A stretch of DNA of 64,000 nt from Gordonia sihwensis NBRC 108236 (GCF_000333035.1 NZ_BANU01000025.1:1-64000), one strand, 5' to 3'; shown: positions 35,034-44,285, counted from the first letter of the stretch. Notes: a model not told the origin generated them from the letters alone. Numbers and translations are program-made.

Positions 35034-36212
35034 TCAGGCGGACAGGATCAGGCCCGAGGTGGGCACGCCGGTGCCCGCGGTGACGAGGACGTGCTCGGCG
35101 CCGTCGACCTGGTTGACGGAGGTACCGCGCAGCTGACGGACCCCTTCGGCGATGCCGTTCATACCGTGGATGTACGCCTCGCCCAGCTGGCCGCCGTGTG
35201 TGTTGAGCGGCAGCACACCGCCCACTTCGAGTGCACCGGGCTGTGAGACGAAGTCCTTCGCCTCTCCGCGTCCGCAGAAACCCAGTTCCTCGAGTTGAAT
35301 GAGCGTGTAGGGCGTGAAGTGGTCGTACAGCACCGCCATGTCGATGTCGGACGGCGTGAGTCCGGACTGCGCGAACAATTGCCGCCCGACCAGTCCCATC
35401 TCCGCCAGCTCGGGCAGCGCGTCCCGGTAGTAGCTGGTCATGATGAACTGGTCGGTACCGCTGCCCGATGCGGCACCGGCGATCGTCACCGGCTTCTGCT
35501 TGAGGTCCTTCGCTCGCTCGGGCGACACGACGACGATGGCGACACCGCCGTCGGACTCCTGGCAGCAGTCGAGCAGATGCAGCGGCTCGGCGATGTAGCG
35601 CGAGGCCTGATGGTCTTCGAGGGTGATCGGCTTGCCGTAGAAGAAGGCGTTCGGATTGGTCGCCGCGTGCTTGCGGTCCACCACCGCGATGCGCCCGAAG
35701 TCCTCGCTCGTGGCCCCGTACTCGTACATGTACCGCTGCGCGACCATCGCGACGAACGCCGCGGGCGTCGAGAGTCCGTGCGGGTACGAGAAGGCGTTGT
35801 CGGTGCCCGACGAATTCTCCTGGTTGGCGACAGCCGCGTTGACCTGGCCGAATCGGTTGCCCGACCGCTCGTTGAAGGCGCGATAGGCGACCACCACGTC
35901 GCATACGCCGGTGGCGACCGCCATCGCCGCCTGCTGCACCGTCGACGCCGCGGCGCCGCCGCCGTAGTGGATGCGGGAGAAGTACTTGAGTTCGGGGATG
36001 CCCGTCGCCCGCGCCACCGCGATCTCCATATTGGTGTCCATCGTGAAGGTCACCAGGCCGTCGACGTCGGTGGCGCACAGGCCGGCGTCGGCCAGGGCCG
36101 CGTTCACGCACTCCGCGGCCAGCCGGAGTTCGCTGCGGCCCGAGTTCTTCGAGAAGTCGGTGGCGCCGATCCCGGCGATCGCGGCCTTGCCGGAGAGCGT
36201 CCGGTCCGTCAT
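35034..36212 (-). CDS. ltp2: Steroid side-chain aldolase, thiolase-like Ltp2
   Basis: A 392-residue thiolase-superfamily protein of the lipid-transfer/SCP-x type, starting AAIAGIGATDFSKNSGRSEL. It contains the conserved YGGGAAASTVQQAAMAVATG and the C-terminal NTHGGQLGEAYIHGM. Ltp2 works with the DUF35 domain of ChsH2 to split 17-HOPC-CoA by a retro-aldol step into androstenedione and propionyl-CoA. ATG 36212 overlaps the chsH1 stop (TGATG); a GTG one codon earlier is also possible. It is the fifth gene of the igr-like operon. Confidence 0.92.
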   Translation of the reverse strand: MTDRTLSGKAAIAGIGATDFSKNSGRSELRLAAECVNAALADAGLCATDVDGLVTFTMDTNMEIAVARATGIPELKYFSRIHYGGGAAASTVQQAAMAVATGVCDVVVAYRAFNERSGNRFGQVNAAVANQENSSGTDNAFSYPHGLSTPAAFVAMVAQRYMYEYGATSEDFGRIAVVDRKHAATNPNAFFYGKPITLEDHQASRYIAEPLHLLDCCQESDGGVAIVVVSPERAKDLKQKPVTIAGAASGSGTDQFIMTSYYRDALPELAEMGLVGRQLFAQSGLTPSDIDMAVLYDHFTPYTLIQLEELGFCGRGEAKDFVSQPGALEVGGVLPLNTHGGQLGEAYIHGMNGIAEGVRQLRGTSVNQVDGAEHVLVTAGTGVPTSGLILSA

Positions 36213-36613
36213 CACGCCTCCTCGCGGGTGAAGGTGACCTTGGAGATCACGTGCTTGCCAAGAGAATTGGTGCCGGTCACCGCGACAGTGACGGCGACGT
36301 CGTCCACCTGCGTCACCTCACCGGTGAAGGTGAGCGTGTCGTAGGCGTACCAGGGCACCCCGAGCTTGAGTTCGATGGCGCCGATCCGCGCCCGCGGACC
36401 CGCCCAGTCGGTCACGAAGCGCTCCACCAGACCGGTGTCGGTCAGGATGTTCACGAAGATGTCCTTCGAGCCCTTCTGCTGGGCCAGGTCTCGATCGTGA
36501 TGGACGTCCTGATAGTCGCGGGTGGCGATCGCCGATGCCACGACGAAGGTCGGCGACGCGTCGATCACCAGCGGGGGCAGCGTCTGGCCCACCTGGATGG
36601 TCTGCACGGTCAC
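36212..36613 (-). CDS. chsH1: MaoC-like enoyl-CoA hydratase subunit ChsH1
   Basis: A 133-residue hot-dog protein with a MaoC-type core: ATRDYQDVHHDRDLAQQKGS, carrying the conserved Asp/His pair, and then FVNILTDTGLVERF. With the MaoC half of ChsH2 it forms the hydratase that adds water to 3-OPDC-CoA. The GTG at 36613 overlaps the chsH2 stop as GTGA and gives a length near the 129 residues of Rv3541c; the in-frame ATG at 36637 would add eight non-conserved residues. Confidence 0.9.
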   Translation of the reverse strand: MTVQTIQVGQTLPPLVIDASPTFVVASAIATRDYQDVHHDRDLAQQKGSKDIFVNILTDTGLVERFVTDWAGPRARIGAIELKLGVPWYAYDTLTFTGEVTQVDDVAVTVAVTGTNSLGKHVISKVTFTREEA

Positions 36614-37644
36614 TTCGCCGTCTCCTTCGCTCGCCATGCATAGAGCGACCACGGCTCGCCGCCGGAGTCGTCGTCTCCCGGGAAATCGAGGAACTCCACC
36701 TCGACGGGCATTCCGATCCGCACCGCGTCCGGATCGACGCCGCGCAGCTGTCCCAGCATGCGGACGCCCTCGTCGAGCTCCACGAGCGCCACCACGAAAG
36801 GCAGTTCCCGTCCCGGGACCCGCGGCGCGTGGTGGACGACGTAGCTGTACACGGTGCCGGTCCCGGCCGCGACCACGTAGTCGGTGTCGGGGTACTCGCC
36901 GTCGGCGCCGCGTTCGGTCCAGACCGCGGGAATCGGCGGATGCCGAAGCGAGCCGTCCTGCACCTTCTGAATGCGCAGTTCGTGGGCGGCCACGCCGTCC
37001 CAGAAGAAACGGGTGTCGCGCGAGGCCGACGGTCGAATGAGCTTGGTGGGATCGAGACCGGCGAAGTCGGCGGTCTGTTCCCGCGGTGTCTCCGACACCG
37101 GTGCGGCGGGACGGAACTTGAGGATCCGGAAGTCCATCTCGGCGACGGTCTCCTCGCCCACACGCCAGGTGTTGCGCGTGGTGAAGAACCAGCCCTCCCC
37201 GAGCGCGGTCTGCTTCGGCCCCACCACCTCGGTCAGTTCCGAGGTGATCGTCACCTCCTCACCCGGACGGGTGTACCGGTGGTACACCGTGTCGCAGTTG
37301 GTGGCGACCACCGAGGTGTAGCCGGCCGCGTCGAAGAGTTCAGTCGCCAGACCCAGCGGATCGTCGTCGGTACGGACACCGTGCAGCCCGCGCATCGTCC
37401 ACACCTGCGCCATCGCCGGGGGCGCCACCACGCCGGGATGACCGGCGGCGCGCGCTGCGGTGTCGTCGACGTAGATGGGGTTCTCGTCGCCCATCGCCTC
37501 CAGCCAGTTGTTCACCATCGGCTGGTTGATCGGGTCCCGGCCGGTCCGGGGAGCGCTGGCGCCCCGGGCGGCGATCTCAGCCGCCGCGGCACGGATCTGC
37601 TCAGGCGTCGACTGCCCGGTGATCGACTCTCGGGTGATCGTCAT
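36610..37644 (-). CDS. chsH2: ChsH2: MaoC-like hydratase domain fused to DUF35 domain
   Basis: A 344-residue two-domain protein. The N-terminal part (about 1-190) is MaoC-like, with NQPMVNNWLEAMGDENPIYV and GVVAPPAMAQVWTMRG. The C-terminal part (about 205-344) is DUF35: FFWDGVAAHELRIQKV, LRHPPIPAVW and the OB-fold segment. The first half pairs with ChsH1 for hydration and the second is needed by Ltp2 for aldol cleavage. The DUF35 part shows no cysteines, so the usual four-Cys zinc ribbon is absent. ATG 37644 lies 8 bp after fadE29. Confidence 0.92.
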   Translation of the reverse strand: MTITRESITGQSTPEQIRAAAAEIAARGASAPRTGRDPINQPMVNNWLEAMGDENPIYVDDTAARAAGHPGVVAPPAMAQVWTMRGLHGVRTDDDPLGLATELFDAAGYTSVVATNCDTVYHRYTRPGEEVTITSELTEVVGPKQTALGEGWFFTTRNTWRVGEETVAEMDFRILKFRPAAPVSETPREQTADFAGLDPTKLIRPSASRDTRFFWDGVAAHELRIQKVQDGSLRHPPIPAVWTERGADGEYPDTDYVVAAGTGTVYSYVVHHAPRVPGRELPFVVALVELDEGVRMLGQLRGVDPDAVRIGMPVEVEFLDFPGDDDSGGEPWSLYAWRAKETAK

Positions 37645-37652
37645 CCCGCCCC

Positions 37653-38819
37653 CTATCGCTTCGTCCGCGGCAGGCCGAGGCCGGCCGTGCCGATCATGTC
37701 GCGCATCACCTCGTTGACACCGCCGCCGAAGGTGATGACGACGTTGCGCTTCGCCTGCATGTCGAGCCATTCGGCGAACTCCGACGTGACCGGTTCGGTG
37801 AAGTCGCCGAAGCGTCCGACGACGTCGTCGATCAGCCGGTAGATCGTCTGAAGCCGCTCGGTGGAGAAGACCTTCGTCGCCGCGGCGTCCGCCATGGAGA
37901 TCTCTCCGTTCGACGCGACCTGCCAGTTCAGCAGCTCGTTGAGCCGCTCGTATGCGCCGATCTGCGCGAGGAGCCGTCGCACCTGTTCCTGCTCGATCAC
38001 CGGGGCGCCCTCGTACTGGGCGGACCGGGCCCACGCGCGCAGTCGGTCCTCCAGCCCGCCGATGCGCCCCGACGGCCCGAGCATGACGCGCTCATGATTG
38101 AGCTGGGTGGTGATCAGCTTCCAGCCATCGCCCTCCTCTCCGACGCGCATGCTCGCGGGCACGCGGACGTCGTTGTAGTAGGTGGCGTTGACATGGTGCG
38201 CACCGTCGGCGGTGATGATCGGCGTCCAGGTGAAGCCGGGATCCTTCGTGTCGACGATGAGGATCGAGATGCCCTTGTGCTTCGGCACCTCGGCATCGGT
38301 GCGGCAGGCGAGCCAGATGTAATCGGCGTCGTGGCCGCCGGTGGTGAAGATCTTCTGACCGTTCACGATGTAGTCGCCGGTGGCCGGATCGACGACGGCC
38401 CGCGTGGTCAGCGAGGCGAGGTCGGTACCGGCGTCGGGTTCGGTGTAGCCGATCGCGAAGTGCACCTCGCCGGCGAGGATCTTCGGCAGGAAGAAGTCCT
38501 TCTGCTCCTGAGTCCCGTAGCGCTGCAGGGTGGGGCCGACGGTCTGCAGAGTCACCGACGGCAGCGGAACGTCGGCCCGCACCGCCTCATTGGTGAAGAT
38601 CTGCTGTTCGATCTCGCCGAAGCCCTTGCCGCCGAACTCCTTCGGCCAGCCGACACCGAGCCAGCCGTCGGCGCCCATGCGGGAAATGACGTTGCGGTAG
38701 CTCGGACCGTGCCGCTCGGTGCGCATCGTGCGCTCCTCGTCCGGGCTGATGAGGCCGGCGAAGTAGGCGCGCAATTCGTCGCGCAGGGCGATCTGCTCGT
38801 CGGTGAACGCTACGAACAT
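37653..38819 (-). CDS. fadE29: Acyl-CoA dehydrogenase FadE29 (ChsE2)
   Basis: A 388-residue acyl-CoA dehydrogenase starting MFVAFTDEQIALRDELRAYF. Motifs include GWLGVGWPKEFGGKG, FAIGYTEPDAGTDLASL (FAD-binding loop) and GQKIFTTGGHDADY. With FadE28 it forms the alpha2beta2 dehydrogenase that desaturates the three-carbon steroid side chain (3-OPC-CoA). ATG 38819 overlaps the fadE28 stop by ten bases (ATGTTCGTAG). The frame continues far upstream, but only through fadE28. Confidence 0.92.
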   Translation of the reverse strand: MFVAFTDEQIALRDELRAYFAGLISPDEERTMRTERHGPSYRNVISRMGADGWLGVGWPKEFGGKGFGEIEQQIFTNEAVRADVPLPSVTLQTVGPTLQRYGTQEQKDFFLPKILAGEVHFAIGYTEPDAGTDLASLTTRAVVDPATGDYIVNGQKIFTTGGHDADYIWLACRTDAEVPKHKGISILIVDTKDPGFTWTPIITADGAHHVNATYYNDVRVPASMRVGEEGDGWKLITTQLNHERVMLGPSGRIGGLEDRLRAWARSAQYEGAPVIEQEQVRRLLAQIGAYERLNELLNWQVASNGEISMADAAATKVFSTERLQTIYRLIDDVVGRFGDFTEPVTSEFAEWLDMQAKRNVVITFGGGVNEVMRDMIGTAGLGLPRTKR

Positions 38820-39901
38820 GCGAGCGCCTCCTGTCCGGCGGGAACGGTCTCGTCGGCCAGCTTGTCGAGCGTGGCGTGTGCGCCGCCCGCCAGACGAGCG
38901 GCGTCCTTGACCAGTGAGAAGTAGCGGTGCAGCGGGTAGGTCACGTCCACGCCGACGCCGCCGTGCAGGTGCGTCATGGTGCGCAGAGTGGCCGGCAGTT
39001 CGGCGGCGATCCAATACATCGCCGTGGCGAGATCCTGCTCGGGATCGACTCCGTTCGCGATGTCCCACGCCGCCGCCGTGGCGACCAGATTCATGGTCCG
39101 GGAGATCACATAGACGTCCGCCAACTGCTGGCCGACGGCCTGGAATCCGGCGATCGGCTTGCCGAACTGGTGGCGGGTCGAGACGTGCTCGGCGGTCCGC
39201 TTGACCGCGCCGGCCACCAGTCCGTCGACGTACGCGGCGAACAGCGCCCGGTACGCGTCGACGGCCGGGCGGGGATCGTCGGCGACGACGTGCGAGTGCG
39301 GCACGGCGACACCGTCGAACACGACCGTGTACTCGCCCCAGCCCGACGACGCGGTGGTTCGGCTGATCTCGACGCCGGCGGCGTCGGGCGTCACCACGGC
39401 GACGCCTCTGTCGGCCACCACCAGCAGCGCCGATGCGCCTTCGGCCGCGAGCACGCCGGTCTTGACGCCGTCGAGCCGGGCCCCGTCGACGGTGTCGGTG
39501 AGCGTGACCGTCGGGGCCTCACCCAGTGCGCGACCCCGTTCGCCGATCGCGACGGCGTGCCAGCCGCCCTCGGCGATGGCGCGAGCGTGCTCGGCCGCCG
39601 AGGACGACCGAGCCAGCACCAGTCCGGAGACCAGGGTCCCGATCAGCGGAGCCACGACGGCGTCGTGACCCGCGCGGGTCAGCAGCGGCACCAGCGAATC
39701 GATCGCCAGCCCGTCGCCTCCGAGCGACTCGGGCAGCGGAAGCACGGTGACTCCGGCTCCGGTGAGCGCCTCCCATGCGGCGGCGTCGAAGCCGCCGGCT
39801 CCTTCGGTGAACTTGCTCTCCCAGTCCGGCTGCAGTCGGCGCATCACCTCGTCGGCGACGTCGCGGACCGCAGCAGCGGTGGGCTCCAGGGTGAAATCCA
39901 C
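38810..39901 (-). CDS. fadE28: Acyl-CoA dehydrogenase FadE28 (ChsE1)
   Basis: A 363-residue acyl-CoA dehydrogenase-like subunit. The N-terminal part is shortened and divergent (VLPLPESLGGDGLAIDSLVP). The C-terminal part has TRHQFGKPIAGFQAVGQQLAD and LHGGVGVDVTYPLHRYFSL. FadE28 provides part of the shared FAD/substrate site in the heterotetramer with FadE29. The GTG start at 39901 follows GGAGGAGG. It is first in the operon, and a KstR box lies 23 bp upstream. In mycobacteria cyp125 precedes this gene; here it is absent. Confidence 0.9.
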   Translation of the reverse strand: MDFTLEPTAAAVRDVADEVMRRLQPDWESKFTEGAGGFDAAAWEALTGAGVTVLPLPESLGGDGLAIDSLVPLLTRAGHDAVVAPLIGTLVSGLVLARSSSAAEHARAIAEGGWHAVAIGERGRALGEAPTVTLTDTVDGARLDGVKTGVLAAEGASALLVVADRGVAVVTPDAAGVEISRTTASSGWGEYTVVFDGVAVPHSHVVADDPRPAVDAYRALFAAYVDGLVAGAVKRTAEHVSTRHQFGKPIAGFQAVGQQLADVYVISRTMNLVATAAAWDIANGVDPEQDLATAMYWIAAELPATLRTMTHLHGGVGVDVTYPLHRYFSLVKDAARLAGGAHATLDKLADETVPAGQEALACS

Positions 39902-39923
39902 CCGGCTCCTCCTCCAGCAGTAT

Positions 39924-39937
39924 TAGAACTTGTTCTA
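39924..39937 (-). promoter_or_regulatory. KstR-type operator upstream of fadE28
   Basis: TAGAACTTGTTCTA is a perfect match to the KstR palindrome TnnAACnnGTTnnA, 23 bp upstream of the fadE28 start codon in the 116-bp gap after fadE34. Confidence 0.87.
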
Positions 39938-40017
39938 TTTTATCAGAGACCCAGAGACCGGTGTCACATCTTGCCGATGCCCTGCGATTTTCATGCCGTT
40001 GTCGACGCGTTTCCCGC

Positions 40018-42189
40018 TCAGCCGCGGGGTAGACCTAGAATCCGTTCAGCCGCTGCGTTCTTCAGGATCTGGGTGGTTCCACCGGCGATCGAGAGGCAGC
40101 GATTCAGCAGCAGCAGGTCGGTGGCGGCGGTGGCGCCCAGCCCCTCGCACCCCAGCAGATCGGTGGCGAACTCGGGCACCGACTGCCGGTGCACCACACC
40201 GATCAGTTTCCGGACACTCGACGTGGCGCCCGGGTCGGTGCCACTGAGCCGCTGAGCCACCGACCGCGCGTCGAGCACCCGTCCGATGTGGGCGTCGGCG
40301 ATGATCCGGCCCAGTTCGAGCGTCTGGGCCCCGGTCAGTTCGGCGCCGCTGCTGTCGAGTTGCCGGAGCAGCGCATCCACCTCCTTGCCCAGCCCGGACC
40401 CGCCCATGGCGACACGCTCGTTGGCGAGGGTGGTGCGCGCCAGGCGCCAGCCGTTTCCGACGTCGCCGACCACCATGGAATCGGGCACGAAAACGTTGTC
40501 GAGGAAGACCTCGTTGAACATCGCCCGGCCGGTCAGCTCCCGCAGCGGACGGATGTCGATGCCCGGTGCCGACATGTCGACCAGGAAATACGTGATGCCC
40601 TTGTGCTTGGCCACGTCCGGATCGGTCCGCGCCAGGCACACCGCCCACTGCGACATGTGCGCCTCCGACGTCCAGATCTTCTGTCCGGTCAGCAGCCAGC
40701 CGCCGTCGGTGCGGACCGCGCGCGTGCGCAGTGATGCGAGATCGCTGCCCGCCTCGGGTTCGCTGAACAGCTGGCACCAGCGGATCTCGCCCGCGAGGGT
40801 GGGCGAGACGAACTTCTCGCGCTGCTCGTCGGTGCCGTGCTCCAGGATGGTCGGCAGCGCCCATCCGGCGATCACCAGGTCGGGGCGGACCACGCCGACC
40901 CGGTCGAGCTCCGCGTCGATGAGCAGCTGCAACGCCGGATCGGCCGACAATCCGTAGGGCTCCGGCCAGTGCGGGGCGAGGAATCCGGTGCGAGCGAGCT
41001 CGGCGCGTCGCTCCGACTCCGGTACCGCCGCGATCGCCTCGGCGGTGGCCGCGATCGCGGGCCTGCGGGCCTCGGCGTCGGCGAGGTCGAGCGAGAACTC
41101 TCGGCGGCCGCCGGCACGGCCGAGCTCGGCCAACGCCGCGCGCTGGGGCTCCCCGGCGGCGAGCTGCATGCGCGCGGCGAGCGCGGAACGCAGATACAGG
41201 TGCGCGTCGTGCTCGAAGGTGAAGCCGATGCCGCCGAGGACCTGAATGGCGTCCTTCGCGTTGGCGGGCGAGAGATCCGCGGTCAGCACCGCGGCCGCCA
41301 GCCTGCTCAGTTCCACCTGGTCACGACCCTGATCACCGGTACCGGTCCGCGCGTCGTCGAGCGCGCGAGCGAGGTCCCATGCGGCGGCGGCGAGCTGCTC
41401 GCTCCGGCAGAGCATGTCCGCGCAGATCTGCTTGATCGCCTGAAACGACCCGATCACCGCACCGAATTGGGTGCGGACCTTCGCATAGTCGACCGCCAGG
41501 TCCAGGACGTGCGCGGCGACCCCGGCCTGATAGGCGATCACGCCGACGTGCAGGAGGGCCACGAACAGCTCACCGTCGTCCAGCGCGAGCGTCTCCTCCT
41601 CCGAGAGCTCCGACACCCGCACCCGCACCGGGACCGCCGTGCCGTCCAGGGGCCCGGCGACCGCGTCGGTCTCCATGCGGCACGATGCCGGATCGATGAG
41701 GCGCCACCGCACGGTGCCGCCGTCGAATGTCAGCGGTGCGGCGACGAGTGCGTCGGACACGTACGCGGGGATCAGACCGAGGTCCACTGAGCCGTCGACC
41801 ACGCCGAAGCCCGCGGACTCGGCGACCGCGGTGGCGGGCACCACCACCGGGCGCTGTCCGGCCATCACCTCGTCGGCGAGTTCCGCACCCTGCGTGGCCA
41901 GCACGTATCCGGCGGCCATCGTCGGCGCAAGCGGACCGGGAACCAGCTCCGAACCGCAGGCGGAGAACATCACGGCGACGTCCTCGACGCTGCCGCCTGC
42001 ACCTCCCGCACTCTCCGGAACACCGGCGGCGAACAGCCCGAGGTCCGCGATCTGCGTCCACAGCGGACGCCAGGAGTCCGCCGAGTGGTCGAGATCGCCC
42101 CGCACCGCGGAGCGAACATCGCGCGCCTGAGCCCAAGCAGCGATACTGTCACTTACAACCCTTTGGTCCGCTGACGTGGCGATTGTCAC
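40018..42189 (-). CDS. fadE34: Fused two-domain acyl-CoA dehydrogenase FadE34 (ChsE3)
   Basis: A 723-residue protein made of two acyl-CoA dehydrogenase domains in tandem, split near residue 365. The N-terminal half is degenerate (LGLFAAGVPESAGGAGGSVE, then YAKVRTQFGAVIGSFQAIKQ). The C-terminal half has the full FAD loop CQLFSEPEAGSDLASL and GQKIWTSEAHMSQW. FadE34 is the single-chain counterpart of FadE28-29 type enzymes and oxidises a steroid side-chain acyl-CoA. The GTG at 42189 follows GGAGGAGG and matches the usual length of about 711. It diverges from kstR as in M. tuberculosis. Confidence 0.9.
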   Translation of the reverse strand: MTIATSADQRVVSDSIAAWAQARDVRSAVRGDLDHSADSWRPLWTQIADLGLFAAGVPESAGGAGGSVEDVAVMFSACGSELVPGPLAPTMAAGYVLATQGAELADEVMAGQRPVVVPATAVAESAGFGVVDGSVDLGLIPAYVSDALVAAPLTFDGGTVRWRLIDPASCRMETDAVAGPLDGTAVPVRVRVSELSEEETLALDDGELFVALLHVGVIAYQAGVAAHVLDLAVDYAKVRTQFGAVIGSFQAIKQICADMLCRSEQLAAAAWDLARALDDARTGTGDQGRDQVELSRLAAAVLTADLSPANAKDAIQVLGGIGFTFEHDAHLYLRSALAARMQLAAGEPQRAALAELGRAGGRREFSLDLADAEARRPAIAATAEAIAAVPESERRAELARTGFLAPHWPEPYGLSADPALQLLIDAELDRVGVVRPDLVIAGWALPTILEHGTDEQREKFVSPTLAGEIRWCQLFSEPEAGSDLASLRTRAVRTDGGWLLTGQKIWTSEAHMSQWAVCLARTDPDVAKHKGITYFLVDMSAPGIDIRPLRELTGRAMFNEVFLDNVFVPDSMVVGDVGNGWRLARTTLANERVAMGGSGLGKEVDALLRQLDSSGAELTGAQTLELGRIIADAHIGRVLDARSVAQRLSGTDPGATSSVRKLIGVVHRQSVPEFATDLLGCEGLGATAATDLLLLNRCLSIAGGTTQILKNAAAERILGLPRG

Positions 42190-42225
42190 CGAGACCTCCT
42201 CCGAGATTCTGTTGGTAACGTCAAT

Positions 42226-42239
42226 TAGAACCTGTTCTA
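42226..42239. promoter_or_regulatory. KstR-type operator between fadE34 and kstR
   Basis: TAGAACCTGTTCTA is a perfect KstR palindrome, 37 bp from the fadE34 start and 83 bp from the kstR start. It should give both repression of fadE34 and autoregulation of kstR. Confidence 0.88.
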
Positions 42240-42321
42240 ATATCCATTGGGTGTACACCATCGGAGGGCGGCTGCCAACTGGCGGCCGATGGACGTGACG
42301 TAACGGAGGAGACGGAAACCT

Positions 42322-42984
42322 ATGGCTGGCGCGGGAACGACGAAGACCGAGACCGATATGCCGGCGCCGCCTCCAGCCCCCGCTCAACTGTCCGGTGCCG
42401 AGGTCGGATCCGCCGCACAGCGTGAACGACGCAGGCGCATCCTCGACGCCACCCTGGCGCTCGCATCGAAGGGTGGATACGACGCCGTCCAGATGCGAGC
42501 CGTCGCCGACAAGGCCGACGTGGCCGTCGGCACGCTGTACCGCTATTTCCCGTCCAAGGTGCACCTGCTGGTGACCGCACTCGCCCGCGAACTCGAGAAG
42601 GTGGAGTCGCGCGCCGACCGCAGCGTCCTGCAGGGTGACACCGCCGTGGAGCGACTGCGCTTCGTCCTCGACATGATCACGTTCGCGATGCAGAAGGATC
42701 CGCTGCTCACCGAAGCGATGACGCGGGCCTTCATGTTCGCCGACGCCTCGGCCACCAGCGAGGTCAACCGAGTCGCCACCATCATCGACCGACTGCTCGC
42801 AGGCGCGATGATCGACGACGCGGACCCGGCTGCCGAGCCGACCGCCCAGGATCTCGCGATCGCCCGCGTCATCTCGGACGTGTGGATGTCGAATCTGGTG
42901 CAGTGGCTGACCCGGCGCGCATCGGCCACCGACGTCACCAACCGGATGGAACTGACCGTCCGATTGCTACTCGACCGCGACTGA
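42322..42984 (+). CDS. kstR: TetR-family repressor of steroid catabolism KstR
   Basis: A 220-residue TetR protein with AQRERRRRILDATLALASKG leading to the helix-turn-helix QMRAVADKADVAVGTLYRYF (about 57-76), nearly the mycobacterial KstR sequence as I recall it. The C-terminal PLLTEAMTRAFMFADASATS and WLTRRASATDVTNRM are also KstR-like. KstR releases DNA on binding 3-oxo-cholestenoyl-CoA-type thioesters. Divergence from fadE34 matches the Rv3573c-Rv3574 arrangement. Seven matching boxes in this window (10636-10693, 18199-18239, 39924, 42226) are its expected targets. Confidence 0.93.
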   Translation: MAGAGTTKTETDMPAPPPAPAQLSGAEVGSAAQRERRRRILDATLALASKGGYDAVQMRAVADKADVAVGTLYRYFPSKVHLLVTALARELEKVESRADRSVLQGDTAVERLRFVLDMITFAMQKDPLLTEAMTRAFMFADASATSEVNRVATIIDRLLAGAMIDDADPAAEPTAQDLAIARVISDVWMSNLVQWLTRRASATDVTNRMELTVRLLLDRD

Positions 42985-43008
42985 CACCGCGTCACACACT
43001 CGTGCCGA

Positions 43009-44040
43009 TCAGGCCGTTCCCAGATCCTTGGCGATCATCGGCCACGTGGTGTGCAGATCCTGCTGCCAGTACTCCCAGGAGTGGGTGCCCAGCGGCCGCG
43101 AGATCACCTCGGTGTCGACGCCGGCCGTCTTGAGCGCCTGCTCCATCTGCACGGTGCAGCTGCGGACCGCGGCCTCGATGACGCCGCCCATCACCACTTG
43201 ATCCACCAGAACCGCCGGGTCCCCCTTGATCAGTCTCGCATCCAGGGTGTCGTACCGGCCCGGCAGTCCGCTGCCGGAGGTCATGTAAACCTTCACACCG
43301 CGCAGTGCCGCCGCGTGCAGGTAGGGGTCGTTGGCCCGCCATCCCGGCCCGTCGAGCGGTCCCCACATGTTGGTGATGTCACCGCGGCCGCGGTCGCCGA
43401 TGACGGTGCGGATGTACGCCTGGCCCAGCGGATCGCTGGTCCGTGCGCATCCGCTGTACGCAGCCACCGACCGGTACAGCTTGGGCGCCGCGATCGCGAG
43501 GTTGAACACCGAGGTCCCCGACATGGAGATGCCCGCGATCGCGTTCGCACCGCTGGTGTTCAAGGCCTTGTCGACCAGCGGCGGCAGTTCCTCCGTGAGG
43601 AAGGTCTGCCACTTGTTCCGGCCCAGCACGGGATCGTCGCGCTGCCAGTCCGTGTAGTACGAGAAGGCCCCGCCCACCGGCGTCACGACATTGACCCGCT
43701 TATCGGCGAAGAACTTCTTGTAGTCGGTCTTGGCGCGCCAGGTGGCGCTGTCCTCGCCGCCTCCCGCACCGTTGAGCAGATACAGGACCGGCGCCGGGGC
43801 ATCGTCCTCGGGCCGGAGCACGTTGAGCGAGATAGTCCGCCCCATCGCGGCGGAGTACACCTCCAGGAGTGACTCCTGGGGTGCCACGTTCGTCAGCGAC
43901 ACGACACGCGCGGGAAGCTGAGCCGTGGCGGGTTCCTTCGGTGCGGACGTCGCCGGATCGGCCGAGGCCACCCCGGCGCCCGTCAAGAAGAGAGCGCAGA
44001 CTCCCGCGACCACCGCGGCTCGTGAACTGAATCGTCGCAC
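43009..44040 (-). CDS. Secreted esterase, antigen-85-type mycolyltransferase
   Basis: A 343-residue exported alpha/beta hydrolase. The signal peptide ends at GVASADP. The nucleophile elbow GISMSGTSVFNLA and the C-terminal catalytic His in GTHSWEYWQQDL are in Ag85-like positions, with VLYLLNGAGGGEDSATW before them. Ag85 proteins move mycolate from trehalose monomycolate to arabinogalactan or a second trehalose. The GTG at 44040 follows AAGGGG and gives a normal signal peptide; an upstream GTG at 44064 is less likely. The neighbouring divergent acyltransferase suggests a mycomembrane locus. Confidence 0.85.
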   Translation of the reverse strand: MRRFSSRAAVVAGVCALFLTGAGVASADPATSAPKEPATAQLPARVVSLTNVAPQESLLEVYSAAMGRTISLNVLRPEDDAPAPVLYLLNGAGGGEDSATWRAKTDYKKFFADKRVNVVTPVGGAFSYYTDWQRDDPVLGRNKWQTFLTEELPPLVDKALNTSGANAIAGISMSGTSVFNLAIAAPKLYRSVAAYSGCARTSDPLGQAYIRTVIGDRGRGDITNMWGPLDGPGWRANDPYLHAAALRGVKVYMTSGSGLPGRYDTLDARLIKGDPAVLVDQVVMGGVIEAAVRSCTVQMEQALKTAGVDTEVISRPLGTHSWEYWQQDLHTTWPMIAKDLGTA

Positions 44041-44285
44041 TGCAAACCCCTTTTGCCCCACCAATCACTTCTGTCACAGAGTATCCCGTCATGGCCGACA
44101 TACCGAAACCCTGGGCGGACGTTTCGGAATCAGAACGTTGCAAATCCCCAGGGACGGGCCCGGCGAACGTGACCGAACGGACATCGACGCCGTTGCTGAT
44201 GTGTGTTTACCCAGCCTGGGCTAGTACCCTCGCCACAGCAGCAGCACCAGAGCCAGGTGAATGAACGACAAGACAGGGTAGCCAG

